A DNA stretch of 64,000 nt from Neoechinorhynchus agilis (Eukaryota > Acanthocephala). The stretch lies in contig CM121342.1 of the NCBI GenBank assembly GCA_051530055.1, positions 10,044,001-10,108,000 on the forward strand, written 5' to 3'. Within the stretch, counting starts at the first letter, position 1; every line of letters begins with the position of its first letter. Shown one piece after another: positions 34,560-47,029 of this stretch. The notes beneath the pieces are model-generated. The model saw only the letters and a list, made by a program, of their open reading frames with translations, had not been told where the DNA came from and searched no databases. The translations under genes and the position numbers were made by a program.

Positions 34560-36975
34560 AACCACCTCTTCGACAAGATATGGATGGAACTTTGAATGGT
34601 GTTTGGAAGATGGAGACCGCATTTTCCCATTGTACACGGCCATGATTAATAACACGTTTATTTATTAGTAAACAAAGCAAAGGACCCATGTATCTTTGGG
34701 TCCTCCGAACACTGAGATAGTGATGTAGGATGATTATTGAAATCACGAAGAATGATTAGATGTTCAAGACCAAGAGAGTTACGATTTGCAATCAGTTCAT
34801 GATCTGTTCCTGTTCGCGGCATGGATGGAACTTTGAATTGTGTTTGGAAGATGGAGACCGCATTTTCCCATTGTACACGGCCATGATTAATAACACGTTT
34901 ATTTATTAGTAAACAAAGCAAAGGACCCATGTATCTTTGGGTCCTCGGAACACTGAGATAGTGATGTAGGATCATTATTGAAATCACGAATAATGATTAG
35001 ATGTTCAAGACCAAGAGAGTGACGATTTGCTATCAGTGCCGGATCTGTTCCTGCTCGCGGCATGGGTGGAACTTTGAATTGTGTTTGGAAGATGGAGACC
35101 GCATTTTCCCATTGTACACGGCCATGATTAATAACACGTTTATTTATGAGTTAAGAAAGCAAGTGACCCATTTATCATTGGGTCCTCGGAACACTGAGAT
35201 AGTGATGTAGGAAGATTATTTAAATCAAGAAGAATGATTAGATGTTCAAGGCCAAGGGAATAAAGATTTGCAATCTGTGCATGATCTGTTCCTGTTCACG
35301 GCATGGATGGAACTTTGAATATTGTTTGAAAGACGGCGGTCGCATTTTCTCATTGTACACGGCCATCATTAATAACACGTTCATTTAATAGTTAACAAAG
35401 CAAAAGACCCATATATCTTTAGGTCCTCTGAACACTGAGATAGTGATGTAGGAAGATTATTTAAATCACGAAGAATGATTAGATATTCAAGACCAAGAGA
35501 GTAAAGATTTGCTATCAGTGCATGATCTGTTCCTGTTCGCGCCATGGACGGAAATTTGAATGGTGTTTTAAAGACGGAGACCGCATTATCTCATTGTACA
35601 CGGCCATGAATAATAATACGTTCATTTATGAGTTAATAAAGCAAAGTACCCATGTATCTTTGGGTCCTCGGAACACTGAGATAGTGATGTAGGATGATTA
35701 TTGAAATCACGAAGAATGATTAGATGTTCAAGACCAAGAGAGTGAAGATTTGCTATCAGTTCATGATCTGTTCCTGTTCGCGGCATGGATGGAACTTTGA
35801 ATGGTGTTTGGAAGATGGAGACCGCATTTTCCCATTGTACACGGCCATGATTAATAACACGTTTATTTATGAGTTAACAAAGCAAAGGACCCATGTATCT
35901 TTGGGTCCTCGGAACACTGAGATAGTGATGTAGGGTTATTATTGAAATCACGAAGAATGATTAGATGTTCAAGGCCAAGAGAGTGAGGATTTTCTATCAG
36001 TGCATGATCTGTTCCTGTTCGCGGCATGGATGGAACTTTGAATGGTGTTTGGAAGATGGAGACCGCATTTTCCCATTGTACATGGCCATGATTAATAACA
36101 CGTTTATTTATTAGTAAACAAAGCAAAAAACCCATGTATCTTTGGGTCCGAACACTGAGATAGTGATGTAGGAAGATTATTGAAATCACGAAGAATGATT
36201 AGATGTTCAGGACCAAGAGAGTGAAGATTTGCAATCAGTGCATGATCTGTTCCTGTTCGCGGCATGGATGGAACTTTGAATGGTGTTTGGAAGATGGAGA
36301 CCGCATTTTCCCATTGTACACGGCCATGATTAATAACACGTTTATTTATTAGTAAACAAAGCAAAAAACCCATGTATCTTTGGGTCCTCGGAACACTGAG
36401 ATAGTGATGTAGGAAGATTATTGAAATCACGAAGAATGATTAGATGTTCAAGACCAAGAGAGTGAAGATTTGCTATCAGTGCATGATCTGTTCCTGTTCG
36501 CGGCATGGATGGAACTTTGAATGGTGTTTGGAAGATGGAGACCGCATTTTCCCATTGTACACGGCCATGATTAATAACACGTTTATTTATTAGTAAACAA
36601 AGCAAAAAACCCATGTATCTTTGGGTCCTCCGAGCACTGAGATAGTGATGTAGGAAGATTATTGAAATCACGAAGAATGATTATATGTTCAGGACCAAGA
36701 GAGTGAAGATTTGCAATCAGTGCATGATCTGTTCCTGTTCGCGGCATGGATGGAACTTTGAATGGTGTTTGGAAGATGGAGACCGCATTTTCCCATTGTA
36801 CACGGCCATGATTAATAACACGTTTATTTATTAGTAAACAAAGCAAAGGACCCATGTATCTTTGGGTCCTCGGAACACTGAGATAGTGATGTAGGAAGAT
36901 TATTGAAATCACGAAGAATCATTAGATGTTCAGGACCAAGAGAGCGAAGATTTGCTATCAGTGCATGATCTGTTC
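34560..36975. repeat. 241-bp tandem array, about 10 units (repeat C)
   Basis: Units contain TTGTACACGGCCATGATTAA, AACACGTTTATT, the palindromic GGACCCATGTATCTTTGGGTCC-type block, and TGATCTGTTCCTGTTCGCGG. Spacing is 240-242 bases, which is not a multiple of three, so the long minus-strand frames seen in it are by-products. The inner units near 36.0-36.9 kb are the most alike; the copies near 35.2-35.6 kb are the most diverged. Single relatives are in PGM3 intron B and near 58.3 and 59.2 kb. Confidence 0.92.
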
Positions 36976-38240
36976 ACGTCTGCATTAAAAACAGGAAGTC
37001 TCATACCGGATGCTTTAAAATAAGACTCGATATCGGGCATTGTGGGGCGCAATGTTAGAGCGCTCCTGTGAACTAATCGAACTTCTATATTTGCCTACTT
37101 GATATGGATCGTGAATTCGTTACTAACAAATGTGAAACTGAGGATCAGTAAGGAACCGCAACACCTTTGCTTCTTCCCCGACCATCCACCAATCAATTTC
37201 GTTTGACGTTGAAGTTTCGTGATTTCCCGATCCCATAGCCGTTTTGAGCGAACATTTTGTTTAAAACCTCAACAGCCACAATTACAGCCTCCAACGAAGA
37301 TGAGCAAATCCTTGTCGTCTTATAGATCGCCTGCTTTACCACCGAAAAAAATGATGAGATTCTCAATGCATAACTATGACTTTCTTGCAAGGCTTGCTGT
37401 GCAACTAAAACGTCCTTTAATCGTAATTAAGGGCAAGAAGTCCGCTGAGTTGTCCCTCGTCCCTTTAAACCGTCCGGTCTCCCCTTAGGACAGTAGCACT
37501 TCGTCTACATATCTGTGCGGAGAATGTACTGCCTCGTAAACTCTTCTTGTTGAGAAAAGAATACACATTTCGCGATTCAAGGGAAAACATAGTATTGTGT
37601 GTTCAAAAAGAACAAATTTTTCACCTTTTAAGTAAGAGAATTTATACCATGTCGATAAAAAAAAGAGAACAAGTTGAAAAAATGTTTTTTAAAAAACTTA
37701 ACAAAATGGTCAACACTGGAGCAAGGCTGCTGTTCGCCATAGTCAATCCTGGGATTTGCCGATAGAGCCTATTTAACATCCAATATCTCAAACTCATGAA
37801 GTTTGAGCTGCCCTACTAGTCAGCAATTCAAGAACATCAGAATTAGATTAAATTTTTTGAACGTAATAACATTGTTGCCCACATCTTGCTTAGTTGTACA
37901 TGGGCCATCAATGTTCCTCGGCATGATAATGAACATTTTTACGAGAAAATGCCATAAGTACACCGAGGTAAAATATTAATTAAGAACACACGCAAATCTC
38001 ATTAAAGTAGTAAAATTGAAAGAAAATCGACCACGAATTTTGGTGACGTCCCAAAGGCGATTTTTTTAAAAACATCATAATTTTTTACACGAAAATCTCA
38101 TTAAAGTAGTAAAATTCAAAGAAAATCGACCACGAATTTTGGTGACGTTCCAAAGACGATTTTTTATCCATAGTTTTTGCATGTTACAATAAATGTGATT
38201 TCTTAAACGAAACTTTTTTTTGAAACCATTAAATTTTATT
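36976..38240. other. No convincing gene; short direct repeat
   Basis: Open frames at 37219-37488 and 37547-37765 are short and unlike any family I know. 37983-38060 and 38090-38168 form a direct repeat (ATCTCATTAAAGTAGTAAAA, CGACCACGAATTTTGGTGAC). Nothing else is supported. Confidence 0.5.
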
Positions 38241-38311
38241 TGTTAAACGATTGGCGATGCACAAGCAAATGTATTCCTGTGACAAAATATCTCGATCGCA
38301 GTACAACGAGA

Positions 38312-38463
38312 GAATGCTGCTAGTGTGATAGCGACAGCCGAGGAAGGAGAGAAGCTAGGATTTTGCGGACGGTGGTGATTGCACGTTTTGTCCTTCAACA
38401 AATACCCGCAAAATCTTAGCTTCTCTCCTTCCTCGGCTGTCGCTATCACACTAGCAGCATTGC
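38312..38463. repeat. Inverted pair of LINE tails forming a 57-bp hairpin
   Basis: 38312-38368 and 38406-38463 are near-perfect reverse complements around a 37-base loop (GAATGCTGCTAGTGTGATAG against CTATCACACTAGCAGCATTG). The same word is at 41355-41380 at the tail of a LINE fragment. The minus-strand frame reads SRGNAASVIATA, typical of the C-terminal end of restriction-endonuclease-type LINEs. Confidence 0.85.
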
Positions 38464-38504
38464 CCCGACTTAAATTCTGCAAACAAAGCAAAACCACACG
38501 CGAG

Positions 38505-38625
38505 GCGAAGGATAAACGCGTTCACAAGATTGTGCTGAAACAAATCGGCAGTTTTAAATTTATAATCAATTTAATTTTTCCAGGTACCATAAAGCAACCA
38601 AAATATGAACAATTCAATCTCGGAA
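38505..38625. mobile_element. Family M MITE, partial
   Basis: Shares GATAAACGCGTTCACAAGATTGT and ATTTTTCCAGG-type ends with 40186-40445. Another partial piece is at 39105-39240 (ACAATCTTGCACGCC, ATCAAGGTTGT). Confidence 0.6.
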
Positions 38626-39104
38626 TAACACGAATCCCGCAGTCATTTGGAAAACGCAACGCGACAATACGGAAGAACAATGATTATGACATCATCAATC
38701 TTCTCGTTTTATATCATCTCCAAAGATATTGCTCGCTCGTAACAAGTTTAGAAGAGAATACAGTTTCGGATCTGTATTGCTTTTTGTAACAGGATTATCA
38801 ACTCTGCAGAATCTTTCAATTTTTTTCCTGTGGTCAATAATGCCTTCCTTATTTTCTTTTTTCTTGAAAATTCGATCACACCGACGGAATCTCGCAACAA
38901 TTTTCCCGCTGAACGGTGATTTTATTAAGGATTACATTCGGAAGTAATATAGTTAAAATCATTAACGTCTAAGAAATCGAATATTGTTATTTATGTCGCT
39001 TATGAACACCCGAGGGAGAGATCGTTATAGAAGAACGTATTAAAGTTGACTGATTGAATCAGAGTCATTTTATCAATTCAATTTAAAAAATTTTTTGATA
39101 GGAA

Positions 39105-39240
39105 TTTGTGTTTGAAGATTGAATTGTTCATGCTTTTATATGGCAGTTGAAAATTAAGGGAATTTTCGTTAAATTCGATTGTTTTTTCGGCACGAGACAC
39201 AATCTTGCACGCCTTTGGATCAAGGTTGTTTGTGGGCTTT
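39105..39240. mobile_element. Family M MITE, partial
   Basis: Left-half fragment with GATTGAATTGTTCAT, TTTTTCGGCACGAG and ATCAAGGTTGT, as in the 40.2-kb copy. Confidence 0.55.
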
Positions 39241-39526
39241 TAAATTTAGATTTTTCATGAATTTGATTTGACGTTCATATTTCTGATTGATTTGCCCAAT
39301 GATTGATTATTGCACAATTTGATTTTATGGTCTCTAAATTTCCAAAGAAAACTTCTAACCTTGACAGAATGCGTACAAGATCGTGTTTTGCCGAAAATTA
39401 CACACCAAATGATTGTTGTTGTTGGTATTATAGACTCGGGAACTCGGTATTCGAGGAAATCCTTTATTTCCTTGATTAGTGTGGCTTTAAAAGAAAACTC
39501 GTTCCGGACGTCTTCCATTTTTTAAG

Positions 39527-39940
39527 ATGTGTGCATTGTTTCATCCAAGTCGCGGCGGCGTTCGCGGTGGTCGCGATCAGTTCGATTGGGAAGCTGTGAA
39601 ATCGGACAAAGATCGTGAATGTTATCTTGGTCACTCTTTGAAGGCATCAGTCGGTAGATGGCAGCAAGGTCGAGATATTATGTGGTACACTAAAAACAAG
39701 CGACAGGACGACGAAATGAAAAACGCAGAATTTGAACAAGTAAAGAAATTAGAAGAAAAAGCTCTATTAAACGCACTTGGATTACCTTCCAACTCGGACT
39801 TTTTGTCCTCTAAAAAACGAACTTCAAATTCAAGCTCATCTGAACCTACGGACGATGATTGGACGCGTCTGATGGACGAATTAGTCGATCGATGTGGTGG
39901 GTACAAAAAGCTGAAAAAACGGTTGAAAAAAGAGCTTTAG
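39527..39940 (+). CDS. MMTAG2: MMTAG2-family protein (multiple myeloma tumor-associated 2)
   Basis: The N-terminus matches the conserved family block: SRGGVRGGRDQFDWEAVKSD, then RECYLGHSLKASVGRWQQGR, then DIMWYTK, followed by a charged helix ending EEKALLNALG. Human C1orf35/MMTAG2 has the same order. The molecular role is not well known; the protein is conserved, probably nuclear, and phosphorylated. At 137 aa it is shorter than the human protein because the basic C-terminal tail is reduced to GGYKKLKKRLKKEL. It is a single exon. The ATG directly follows TTTTTTAAG. Confidence 0.88.
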   Translation: MCALFHPSRGGVRGGRDQFDWEAVKSDKDRECYLGHSLKASVGRWQQGRDIMWYTKNKRQDDEMKNAEFEQVKKLEEKALLNALGLPSNSDFLSSKKRTSNSSSSEPTDDDWTRLMDELVDRCGGYKKLKKRLKKEL

Positions 39941-40185
39941 GTATCTAACGCCCGGTTTCCTATTATGTTAAAGCCATGACAACAAAGAAAGAGCACAAGA
40001 AAATCTGTAGCTGGCGCAAAATTTCTAATGGAAGCGAGTGAAGTTTAGACACATCAATCTTCGTTTCCATCTTTGCTTAGAACCAGTTTTTTAAAGCACC
40101 TTTCTTGCTCCTTCCTTTTCAGAAGGAAATCAAATTCGGTAAATATAAAAGAACAAACACATTTAGTCTGAAGACTGAATTGTTC

Positions 40186-40445
40186 ATATTTTGGTTGTTT
40201 TCTGGCTCGTAGAAAAAATGATTTTATTTTTAACTGCGGATTGGTTTCGGCACAATCTTATGAACGCCATTTTATCAAGGTTGTTAAAGTGGTTTATTCA
40301 CACTTGAATATCTGCGAATAAAACACTTAAACAAACTTGTGATAAACGCGTTCACAAGATTGTACCTCGCCGAAAACAATCGGCAGTTTAAAAATAAAAT
40401 CATTTTAATTTTTCCAGGCGCCATAAAACAACCAACAAATATAAT
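40186..40445. mobile_element. Family M MITE, most complete copy
   Basis: Inverted ends (ATATTTTGGTTGTTTTCTGG and the complement of ATATTTGTTGGTTGTTTTAT) with an inner pair (AAAATGATTTTATTTTTAAC). About 260 bp, no coding. Confidence 0.75.
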
Positions 40446-40964
40446 ATTGAGTGTGTGCTTTAATTTGAAATTTTATCAGCAAGTTGCGTAAATATATCCG
40501 TCTTCTGTAGGCGAATACTAGCTTCGAAAAAAGAGACAGACTAGGAATTCATTAAACTACCTCTTTATCCATCGCATTAGCTGTCTAATGGAACATTTAT
40601 CTCGCCCTTGGGGAACAAAAACATTGCAAACCGTCGAGTAAATTCTTTTTATTTTAAAGCTGATATCAACTTTTTTCAGAACTTTCATCCGAAATTCCGA
40701 AAATAACCTTCGTGCAAAAAAAAGGTACTATTCTGCTTGATGTGATGTCCATATAACAACCGTATATTTTTTGCAAAAGAATACAAAACCACCCACAACT
40801 AACCCGCTAAATTATTTCAATGTGCACATGATCGATTACCAACGTATCGATTGCAGCTTGGCGCGCATCACACTTGAGAACACTAAAGGCTTGAATTTTA
40901 CAATACAGCATTGAGTTAAGAAAAATCCACTTTTTTCTGTTATTTTTTAAAGACTTAAGGAAAT

Positions 40965-41350
40965 AATTTTTCAATATGTCGTTTACAAATGCCCAAAATT
41001 TTAAGGTTCGACGATTGTATTTTTATTTAAAAAAATCACGTTTTATGCTGATATTTTTTACTAAAAAATGTTTAAAAGAATTTTTTTGATATGTTGTTTC
41101 CAAATACCCATAAGTTTAAAGTTCGACGATTAAATTTATAGTTAAGAAAAGTCAGGTTTTATGCTGCGATTTTTTACTAAAAAATGCTTAAAGAAATAAT
41201 TTTTTGATATGTCGTTTCCAAATACCCATAAGTTTAAAGTTCGACGATTAAATTTTTAGTTAAGAAAAATCACGTTTTATGCTGCGATTTTTTATTAAAA
41301 ATGTTTAAAGACCTAATTTTTCAATATGTCGTTTTCGATATCCAAATGTT
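40965..41350. repeat. ~120-bp tandem array, 3+ copies
   Basis: Units share ATATGTCGTTTCCAAATACC, AGTTTAAAGTTCGACGATTA and CGTTTTATGCTGCGATTTTT. The array ends where the LINE tail word begins at 41355. Confidence 0.85.
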
Positions 41351-41640
41351 TAAAGTCGCTATCACGTTAGCAGCATTGCCTCGTTGTACTGCGAGCGAGA
41401 TATTTTGTCGCAGGAATACACCTGCTAGTGCGTCGCCGGTCGTTTCTCTCAATTTCTTCGAAAGATCCTGGAGCAAAGTGAGTGCCGAGCTGCCAAGCGT
41501 TCCATACGTCTTCTCCGATGGGGACAAAATAGTGGGTCCCTGCTAAATCCACATATTTTCGTACCTTCCTCCCTTCAGCTGCACCTCCAGCGATTTCAAG
41601 AGAGTAGGGAATGTTGCTTACTGCGAGGGTGTCCACACAC
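41351..41640 (-). mobile_element. 3' end of a restriction-endonuclease-type LINE
   Basis: The minus-strand frame reads SRKV-like EGRKVRKYVDLAGTHYFVPI, then GEDVWNAWQLGTHF, and ends in a Thr-Arg-rich tail plus the GCAATGCTGC word. This is the C-terminal end of the same LINE type that lies in plus orientation right next to it. The two are head-opposed fragments. Confidence 0.7.
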
Positions 41641-41989
41641 GTGGCGTCCCAGAGACCACATAATAGCCCACAATCAATACAACCGCCAGAAAATTCTGAT
41701 AATTCGAGGGCTCAGTTCTCAAAGAAAATCTCGACTGAAAACAAGCAGCGAACTGCGTTCATATCGCCTACAATCGGCGATACTGACGCAGACACCTTGA
41801 ACGCGCAACTTATCGATTGTGCTCAACCTGAGAAGACCATCGCTGCCGGGCTCCCTCGTGTCTCTCCTGGTGTGTTCGGTTTGCGGTAAGCCTTTTAAAT
41901 TAAGTAATTTGGGGGGTTTTGTTTGCCCATGGTCCCCGGGATCTCCGCTGTAGCGGGTCTGGTTCTGCACTACAATCAACCGATCTGTT

Positions 41990-44330
41990 TATGCCTGGGA
42001 CCTCTCAGATCACCACTGACTCTATTTCGCTACGTGATATCGTACGGTTTCTGCCCAGGAACGTCCTGAAACGGATCCCAAAGAGCGCACGATATCAGGT
42101 CGCCAAAGCATTTACGGGATTGTTCAATGATTGCCTCCAAAAGAACTGTACGCCATCATATACACGGCTCTTCGTATTCCCGCGCTTAGTCCTTTGCACC
42201 AGTGATGATTCTGAGGTGTCTTTGACATCAACAATCAAGGAAAGGGTGGCCTCCTTCGAACAGATATTCAACAATTTCGAAATGAAATTTCGCGAGGTTC
42301 GCGAGGGATGCACGAAGGAAGGCTGACGTTGCCGTTTTTCAAGGCGATCCCTAGCTTGCGGACGGAGATGTCCGGGGCTGTTCGGCTATTGTCATCCTCC
42401 GACAGTTTTGCAGAAGGAGACAACGAGACACTACAAATACTTCGGTCAAAACACCCATGCAATAGTGACAGTTTTGAAATTCCACCTCCCCCCATACAAG
42501 ACAGGACACTCAAATTTCAGAGTTAAAAAAGGCCATCTCATCCTTTGCAAATGGTTCGGGTCATGGGCTTGACGAGCTAAGGCTTCAGCACCTAAAGAAT
42601 ATGATGTCCTTTACAACTGGTGAAGCAGCTCTCTCTAGAAAGTGCGCTTTCTCGAATAGTCGACCGCCTGACTGGAGAGGACCTGAACCCCGTTGCAAAG
42701 GACCTATTTTTCGGAGCCTCATTGTGTGCCCTCACAAAGAAGGTAGGATTCGTCCCATCGCCGTGTCTTCGACGATACGCCGACTTGCAAAAAAATCTCT
42801 GTAAACGTATTACAGAGAAAACTGGGCAGCAACTTTGCGCAGTCCAACTGGGCTGCTGAACATCCTGCGGGGTGGAAGCTATTGTCCACGCGCTCCGAAA
42901 CTTTACTACGAGGAGTTCAGAGCCGTGCGTGATTCTTAAGGGTGATTTTCAGAATGCCTTTAACTCTCTTAATAGAGAAAGCATGTTCTGCGCAATTAGG
43001 GATCAAACACCAGAAGCCTTCCAGTATTTTCTCAATGCCTACGGGACCGCGACTCCTTTGCTTTTCGAATACCACCTCATTTTGTCCGAAAGAGGAGTGC
43101 AGCAAGGAGATCGTCTGGGTCCAATCGCATTCTCCCTAACAGTAAATCCAATAGCGCATTCTCTCCATTCCAGCTTCAACGTTCAGTACTTGGATGACGC
43201 TACGCTCGGAGGTTATCCCTCCGTTGTGCTGCGCGATTTGGAGACGCTGATTAGGGAGACCTCGAGAATGGGCGTTGGGCTCAATGCTGGAAAGTGTGAG
43301 CTCCTAGTATTAAATATCGAAGACGCCGCCAAAATCAAAGAGCTAATGGATGGGTTTGAGGCCGTAGCTCCAGGTCCGAAACTCGTGACTCCAGAGCAAC
43401 TCAGCCTCCTGGGTAGTTGCGTCTTTGATTCAAATGTGGAAACTGAGATTGGCGGTATCGTACCGAAACTTTCGTTGCTGTGCGATAAAATGAGCGCTCT
43501 CGCGGCTCACGAAGCGTTAGTTCTGATAAAGAACGCACTCTATCCCCAAATTACATTCTTCAAACATAAGAAAGGATTGGCTGAACTCGACAACAAGGTG
43601 AGGGCTTGTCTCGAGCGTATTTTAAATGTCCAGCTCTCAGATGAGGTATGGCGACAAGCTTCATTGTCTGTGTCAGCTGGGGGATTGGGCATTCGGGCGC
43701 TAGTAGACCTTGCCTTGCCAGCCTTTCTTGGATCGTATGAGGGGAGTCAACCGATAGCGAAGAAAATTTTGAGGGAAAAGTTCTCTCTTGATTAAGACTT
43801 TGTGGTGGCAGTTGAAGAATGGTGCCAGCAGACAGGCGCTAACCATGTTATCGTGAATCGCCTCAGACAGTCGATCTGGGACAGACCTCTCGTCGCGAGA
43901 GCTCACAGCTCTCTACTTTCAGGTTCTCGCGATGGGATCGTCGGAGCTACATTGTTGGCAGTTTCGACACGAGAATCGGGGGCGTGGTCGGAGGCTGTTT
44001 CTCTGGCATCTGTGGGAACTCGTCTCACTGATGAGGTAACGAGGATTGCAGTGTCCTTAAAACTTGGTCTCCCGATATGCACGCCCCATCGTCGTCGATG
44101 TGGGTCTTTGGTTGATGCTTTCGGGCGACAGGGTCTCGTTTGCCGAAAGTCATTAAGAAGGTTCTCACGCCATTCTGAAATCAATAGCGTAGTTTCTCGG
44201 GCGTTGAGAACGGCGAACTTCCCCAGCATCTTGGAACCCGTCCATCTTTGTCGACTAGACGGTCGTCGACTTGACGGACGGAATGAAAAATTGATTTTTT
44301 CATTATTCTTCAAGAAAAAGAAGTTTCAGT
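41990..44330 (+). mobile_element. Non-LTR retrotransposon with RT and C-terminal endonuclease region
   Basis: The upstream piece has PRNVLKRIPKSARYQVAKAF. The RT runs from about 42870, with GDFQNAFNSLNRESM, SERGVQQGDRLGPIAFSL, VQYLDDATLGG and GLNAGKCELLV. Behind it are a thumb-like region (to 43795) and, in another frame, a Cys/His cluster (GLPICTPHRRRC), then GLVCRKSLRRFSRHSEINSV and a final DGRRLDGR. The CxxH...C plus RHxxxN arrangement fits LINEs whose endonuclease is restriction-like. Frame changes near 42320, 42520-42860 and 43795, and loss of the last ~100 residues, show that it is dead. A second fragment is at 47030-47665. Confidence 0.85.
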
Positions 44331-44553
44331 AGCTTCATATGAAACTCAATTATTGTCAATCACGTGTTTAATTCTATTTATAATCTTTTTCTAAGAATTT
44401 TAAAATTTAAACCGACACGATAAAATAGTAAAATAAGAAAATCCGAATAACCCAATAATTTCCTCCATTTTTTGGCGACATGGTTTCTCTTGCTTCAAAG
44501 TTAGAGAAAAAACACTCGTGATCCGGTTTAGCCCCCTTTTCAAAATTTACTAG

Positions 44554-45600
44554 ATGTGCACTGCATCATCCGTCATTCGCATGTCCAATTCAACATGGAT
44601 CAGTGCATTGATAGGTACGGGATTGGCGATTGCATTTGCCATTTACTACAAAGGATTGCTAAATCCTTACATTGATCGACTCCAACGACGCCGTGGAGTC
44701 AAAACATTGTTCCAACATAACTCCGTCGTAAGCGCAACTTTTTATCTAAAAGATCGTCTTTGGCTCACATATGACACTTGCCTTCTTGTTTTTGCTTTTC
44801 CTGAAGGAATCGAGCAACTTGGTCTTCCTCTTGGTAATCACATTATGCTCAGTGATGTGATTAAAGTGGACGACTCGACAACAAAGCGAGTGGCAAGACC
44901 GTACACTCCTGTTAGCAAACCTGGAGAACATCTTCAAATCATTGTAAAGGTTTATCGACCTTTGCTTCCCAACTTCCCAGCCGGAGGAATAATGAGCCAA
45001 CATTTAGCGGATATTCCTCTTCCTCATGAATTTACAATTCGTGGACCATTAGGCCGTCTTCAGTATGTATCGAGAGGTTGTGTTCAAATAAAACGAGGAG
45101 GTGCTTCCGCTCCCATTTTTGAAAAAGTAAACATCAAACGCTTAGCAATGATTGCAGGCGGTTCCGGCATAACTCCGATGTATCAGTTGCTTCAATCAAT
45201 TCTCGACGACGTTCACGATCAAACCAAAATTAATTTAAAACTGCTTTATTCGTTGTATTACGAGCGTCTTCGAAAAAACCCGTAATAAAGCAGAATAATT
45301 TTCGCTAACAAAACTCGAGAGGATATTATTTTAAAGCAGGAATTAATTCAATACGCTCAACGACTACCTGAAAAATTTCATTATTGGAATGTTCTTGCAC
45401 ACGAAACCGTAGATTTACCTGACAACTCAAGTTCCGGATTTGTAAATGAACAAATCATTAAGGAGCATTTAGAAATTGAACAGCCGGACAGAAAGGATTA
45501 TCTCGTCCTTTTATGTGGCCCTGACCCAATGATTAAATTATCCTGCTTACCTGCTCTTGAAAAACTACAAGTGGACAAAAGCAGAATCCACATATATTGA
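44554..45600 (+). CDS. CYB5R: NADH-cytochrome b5 reductase
   Basis: FAD enzyme passing electrons from NADH to cytochrome b5, usually anchored on ER or outer mitochondrial membranes by its N-terminus. Exons 44554-45251 and 45294-45600 with a 42-nt GT-AG intron give 334 aa (325 if ATG 44581 is used). The sequence shows an N-terminal membrane segment (WISALIGTGLAIAFAIYY), the FAD motif RPYTPVS, FPAGGIMSQHL, the NADH-binding AGGSGITPMYQLL, GFVNEQIIKEHL and CGPDPMIKL. The protein ends in IHIY in place of the usual C-terminal aromatic. The ATG directly follows TTTACTAG. It lies just behind the dead LINE. Confidence 0.95.
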
Positions 45601-45964
45601 TATTTTGCCATGAAATAAAAAAATAGTCATATATTCTGAAACTTTAGTATGAACAACACATTTCTAGCGGTTGTCTGAAAGTGGGTCTTCGAATGATATT
45701 AAATTACGATGTTGTTCAACGTTTTGGCCACTGATTCAAAAGTTGTGCTTTCCAAGGGGAAAAACAATTTTTAATTTTTTTATCTCGATAAATCACTAGA
45801 TTAAATTTAGTGAACATTTTTTAAATGTATAAAAATTGCGCTATTGGAGTAGTCAGCAAAACATTTATGTCCACTTTAGATCAGAATATCTTCAACATTT
45901 AGGTAATTGTCAGTCTAAAAGTGAATACTCACAAAAAGCCTCGATCAAGTGAATTTAATTTGCT
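45601..45964. other. Intergenic, nothing seen
   Basis: AT-rich spacer between the reductase and LINE fragments. No feature is supported. Confidence 0.5.
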
Positions 45965-46560
45965 AAAATCGTACTACCTTCACTCAATCACCCTCCCACC
46001 TCCCCCTCTCCTTAACTGCTAACGAAATCACATACATAAAAGATAGCTGTACCAATCACAAACTCTACCTCAACTTCTCTAAATGATTCGAAATGTTCCC
46101 TTCATTCTCCCGTTACCCCACATCATCTCCTGAGCTTCTAAACGACATCCAATGAGTCACCTCGCTCAGAATTCTGGGTGTTCAATTGAAATGGAATTTG
46201 AAACGGGACTCGAACATTACACTTTTAAAATCCACCTCCTCAAAAGTCTCAGCTATTTGGGAAACCCTCGCTCACCTACGGCTATCCCGTCTTTTTCAGC
46301 CTATCCAAATCACAAATTCGTCGCTTTAAAACGTTTCGTGGAAGAGCCTGTAAAATTTCCGCAGTTATTTTTCTCCTGCTCTCCAAATGCCTTTATAAAA
46401 TTTTCATCAAACACTCAAAACGCCTCTCAACCTAATGACCACAATTTCTATCAAATTTTATTCTCCTTTTCAAATGAGCACAACACTCGTAATCCCAATG
46501 CATTTCATCCTCCTAAACCTCGCACCCTACAAGTCCACGGATTCCAATGCTTTCGATAAA
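45965..46560 (+). mobile_element. Jockey/CR1-like LINE, 3' fragment
   Basis: Matches 57440-58075 and 49975-50430 in the pyrimidine-rich strand (GAGCTTCTAAACG, ATCCAATG, AATTCTGGGTGTTCAATT). Encodes broken remains of the region behind reverse transcriptase (SLTYGYP-type block, NEHNTRNPNAFHPP). Confidence 0.8.
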
Positions 46561-46574
46561 TCCAATTGAATGAG

Positions 46575-46990
46575 ACGGGTGACGTGGAGGGATTATTGCC
46601 GAGGTTACGGGAAATCGAATGTCCTTTTTTGGAAGAAGGATAACTTTAGCAGTTTTCAGACATGAGGGGTAGATGCCATATAAAAAGCTGAGGTTTAAAA
46701 TGTTGGTAAGAGGGTCGATGAGTTCGGGGATGATTAAACGAAGAGTCCAGCTTTGGATTTCGGATTGATGGGAAGAATTTCGAGATAATTTCTTGAGACG
46801 CAGTAGTACTTTGTATGACGAAACTAAGTTGAGTATTGGAGAGTTGACAGAAGTGTTATTTGTGTGGAGTCTAAAATGGGGGCAATGACTGTAAATTGAG
46901 CCAGAACAGAGGCTCTGATTAATGGAATCTAGAACCTGTTTTAATTCAGGTGTCTTGACGCTAAAGGGAGCAAAATAATGATTTCGACTC
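46575..46990 (-). mobile_element. Jockey/CR1-like LINE, RT-start fragment, inverted
   Basis: Minus-strand frame with IPELIDPLTNILNLSFLYGI, then YPSCLKTAKVILLPKK, typical of the start of LINE reverse transcriptase. The same sequence is in plus orientation at 56570-56690. It abuts the 3' fragment of the same family in the opposite orientation. Confidence 0.75.
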
Positions 46991-47029
46991 AGGTCCCTGT
47001 ATTTTGTCCTTTTTTCCTCAGTAGCAATT

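Noticed and set aside
34552-36912. Series of ~109-codon minus-strand frames as a gene family
   Set aside because: They arise from a 241-bp tandem unit, which is not a multiple of three, and overlap each other across units.
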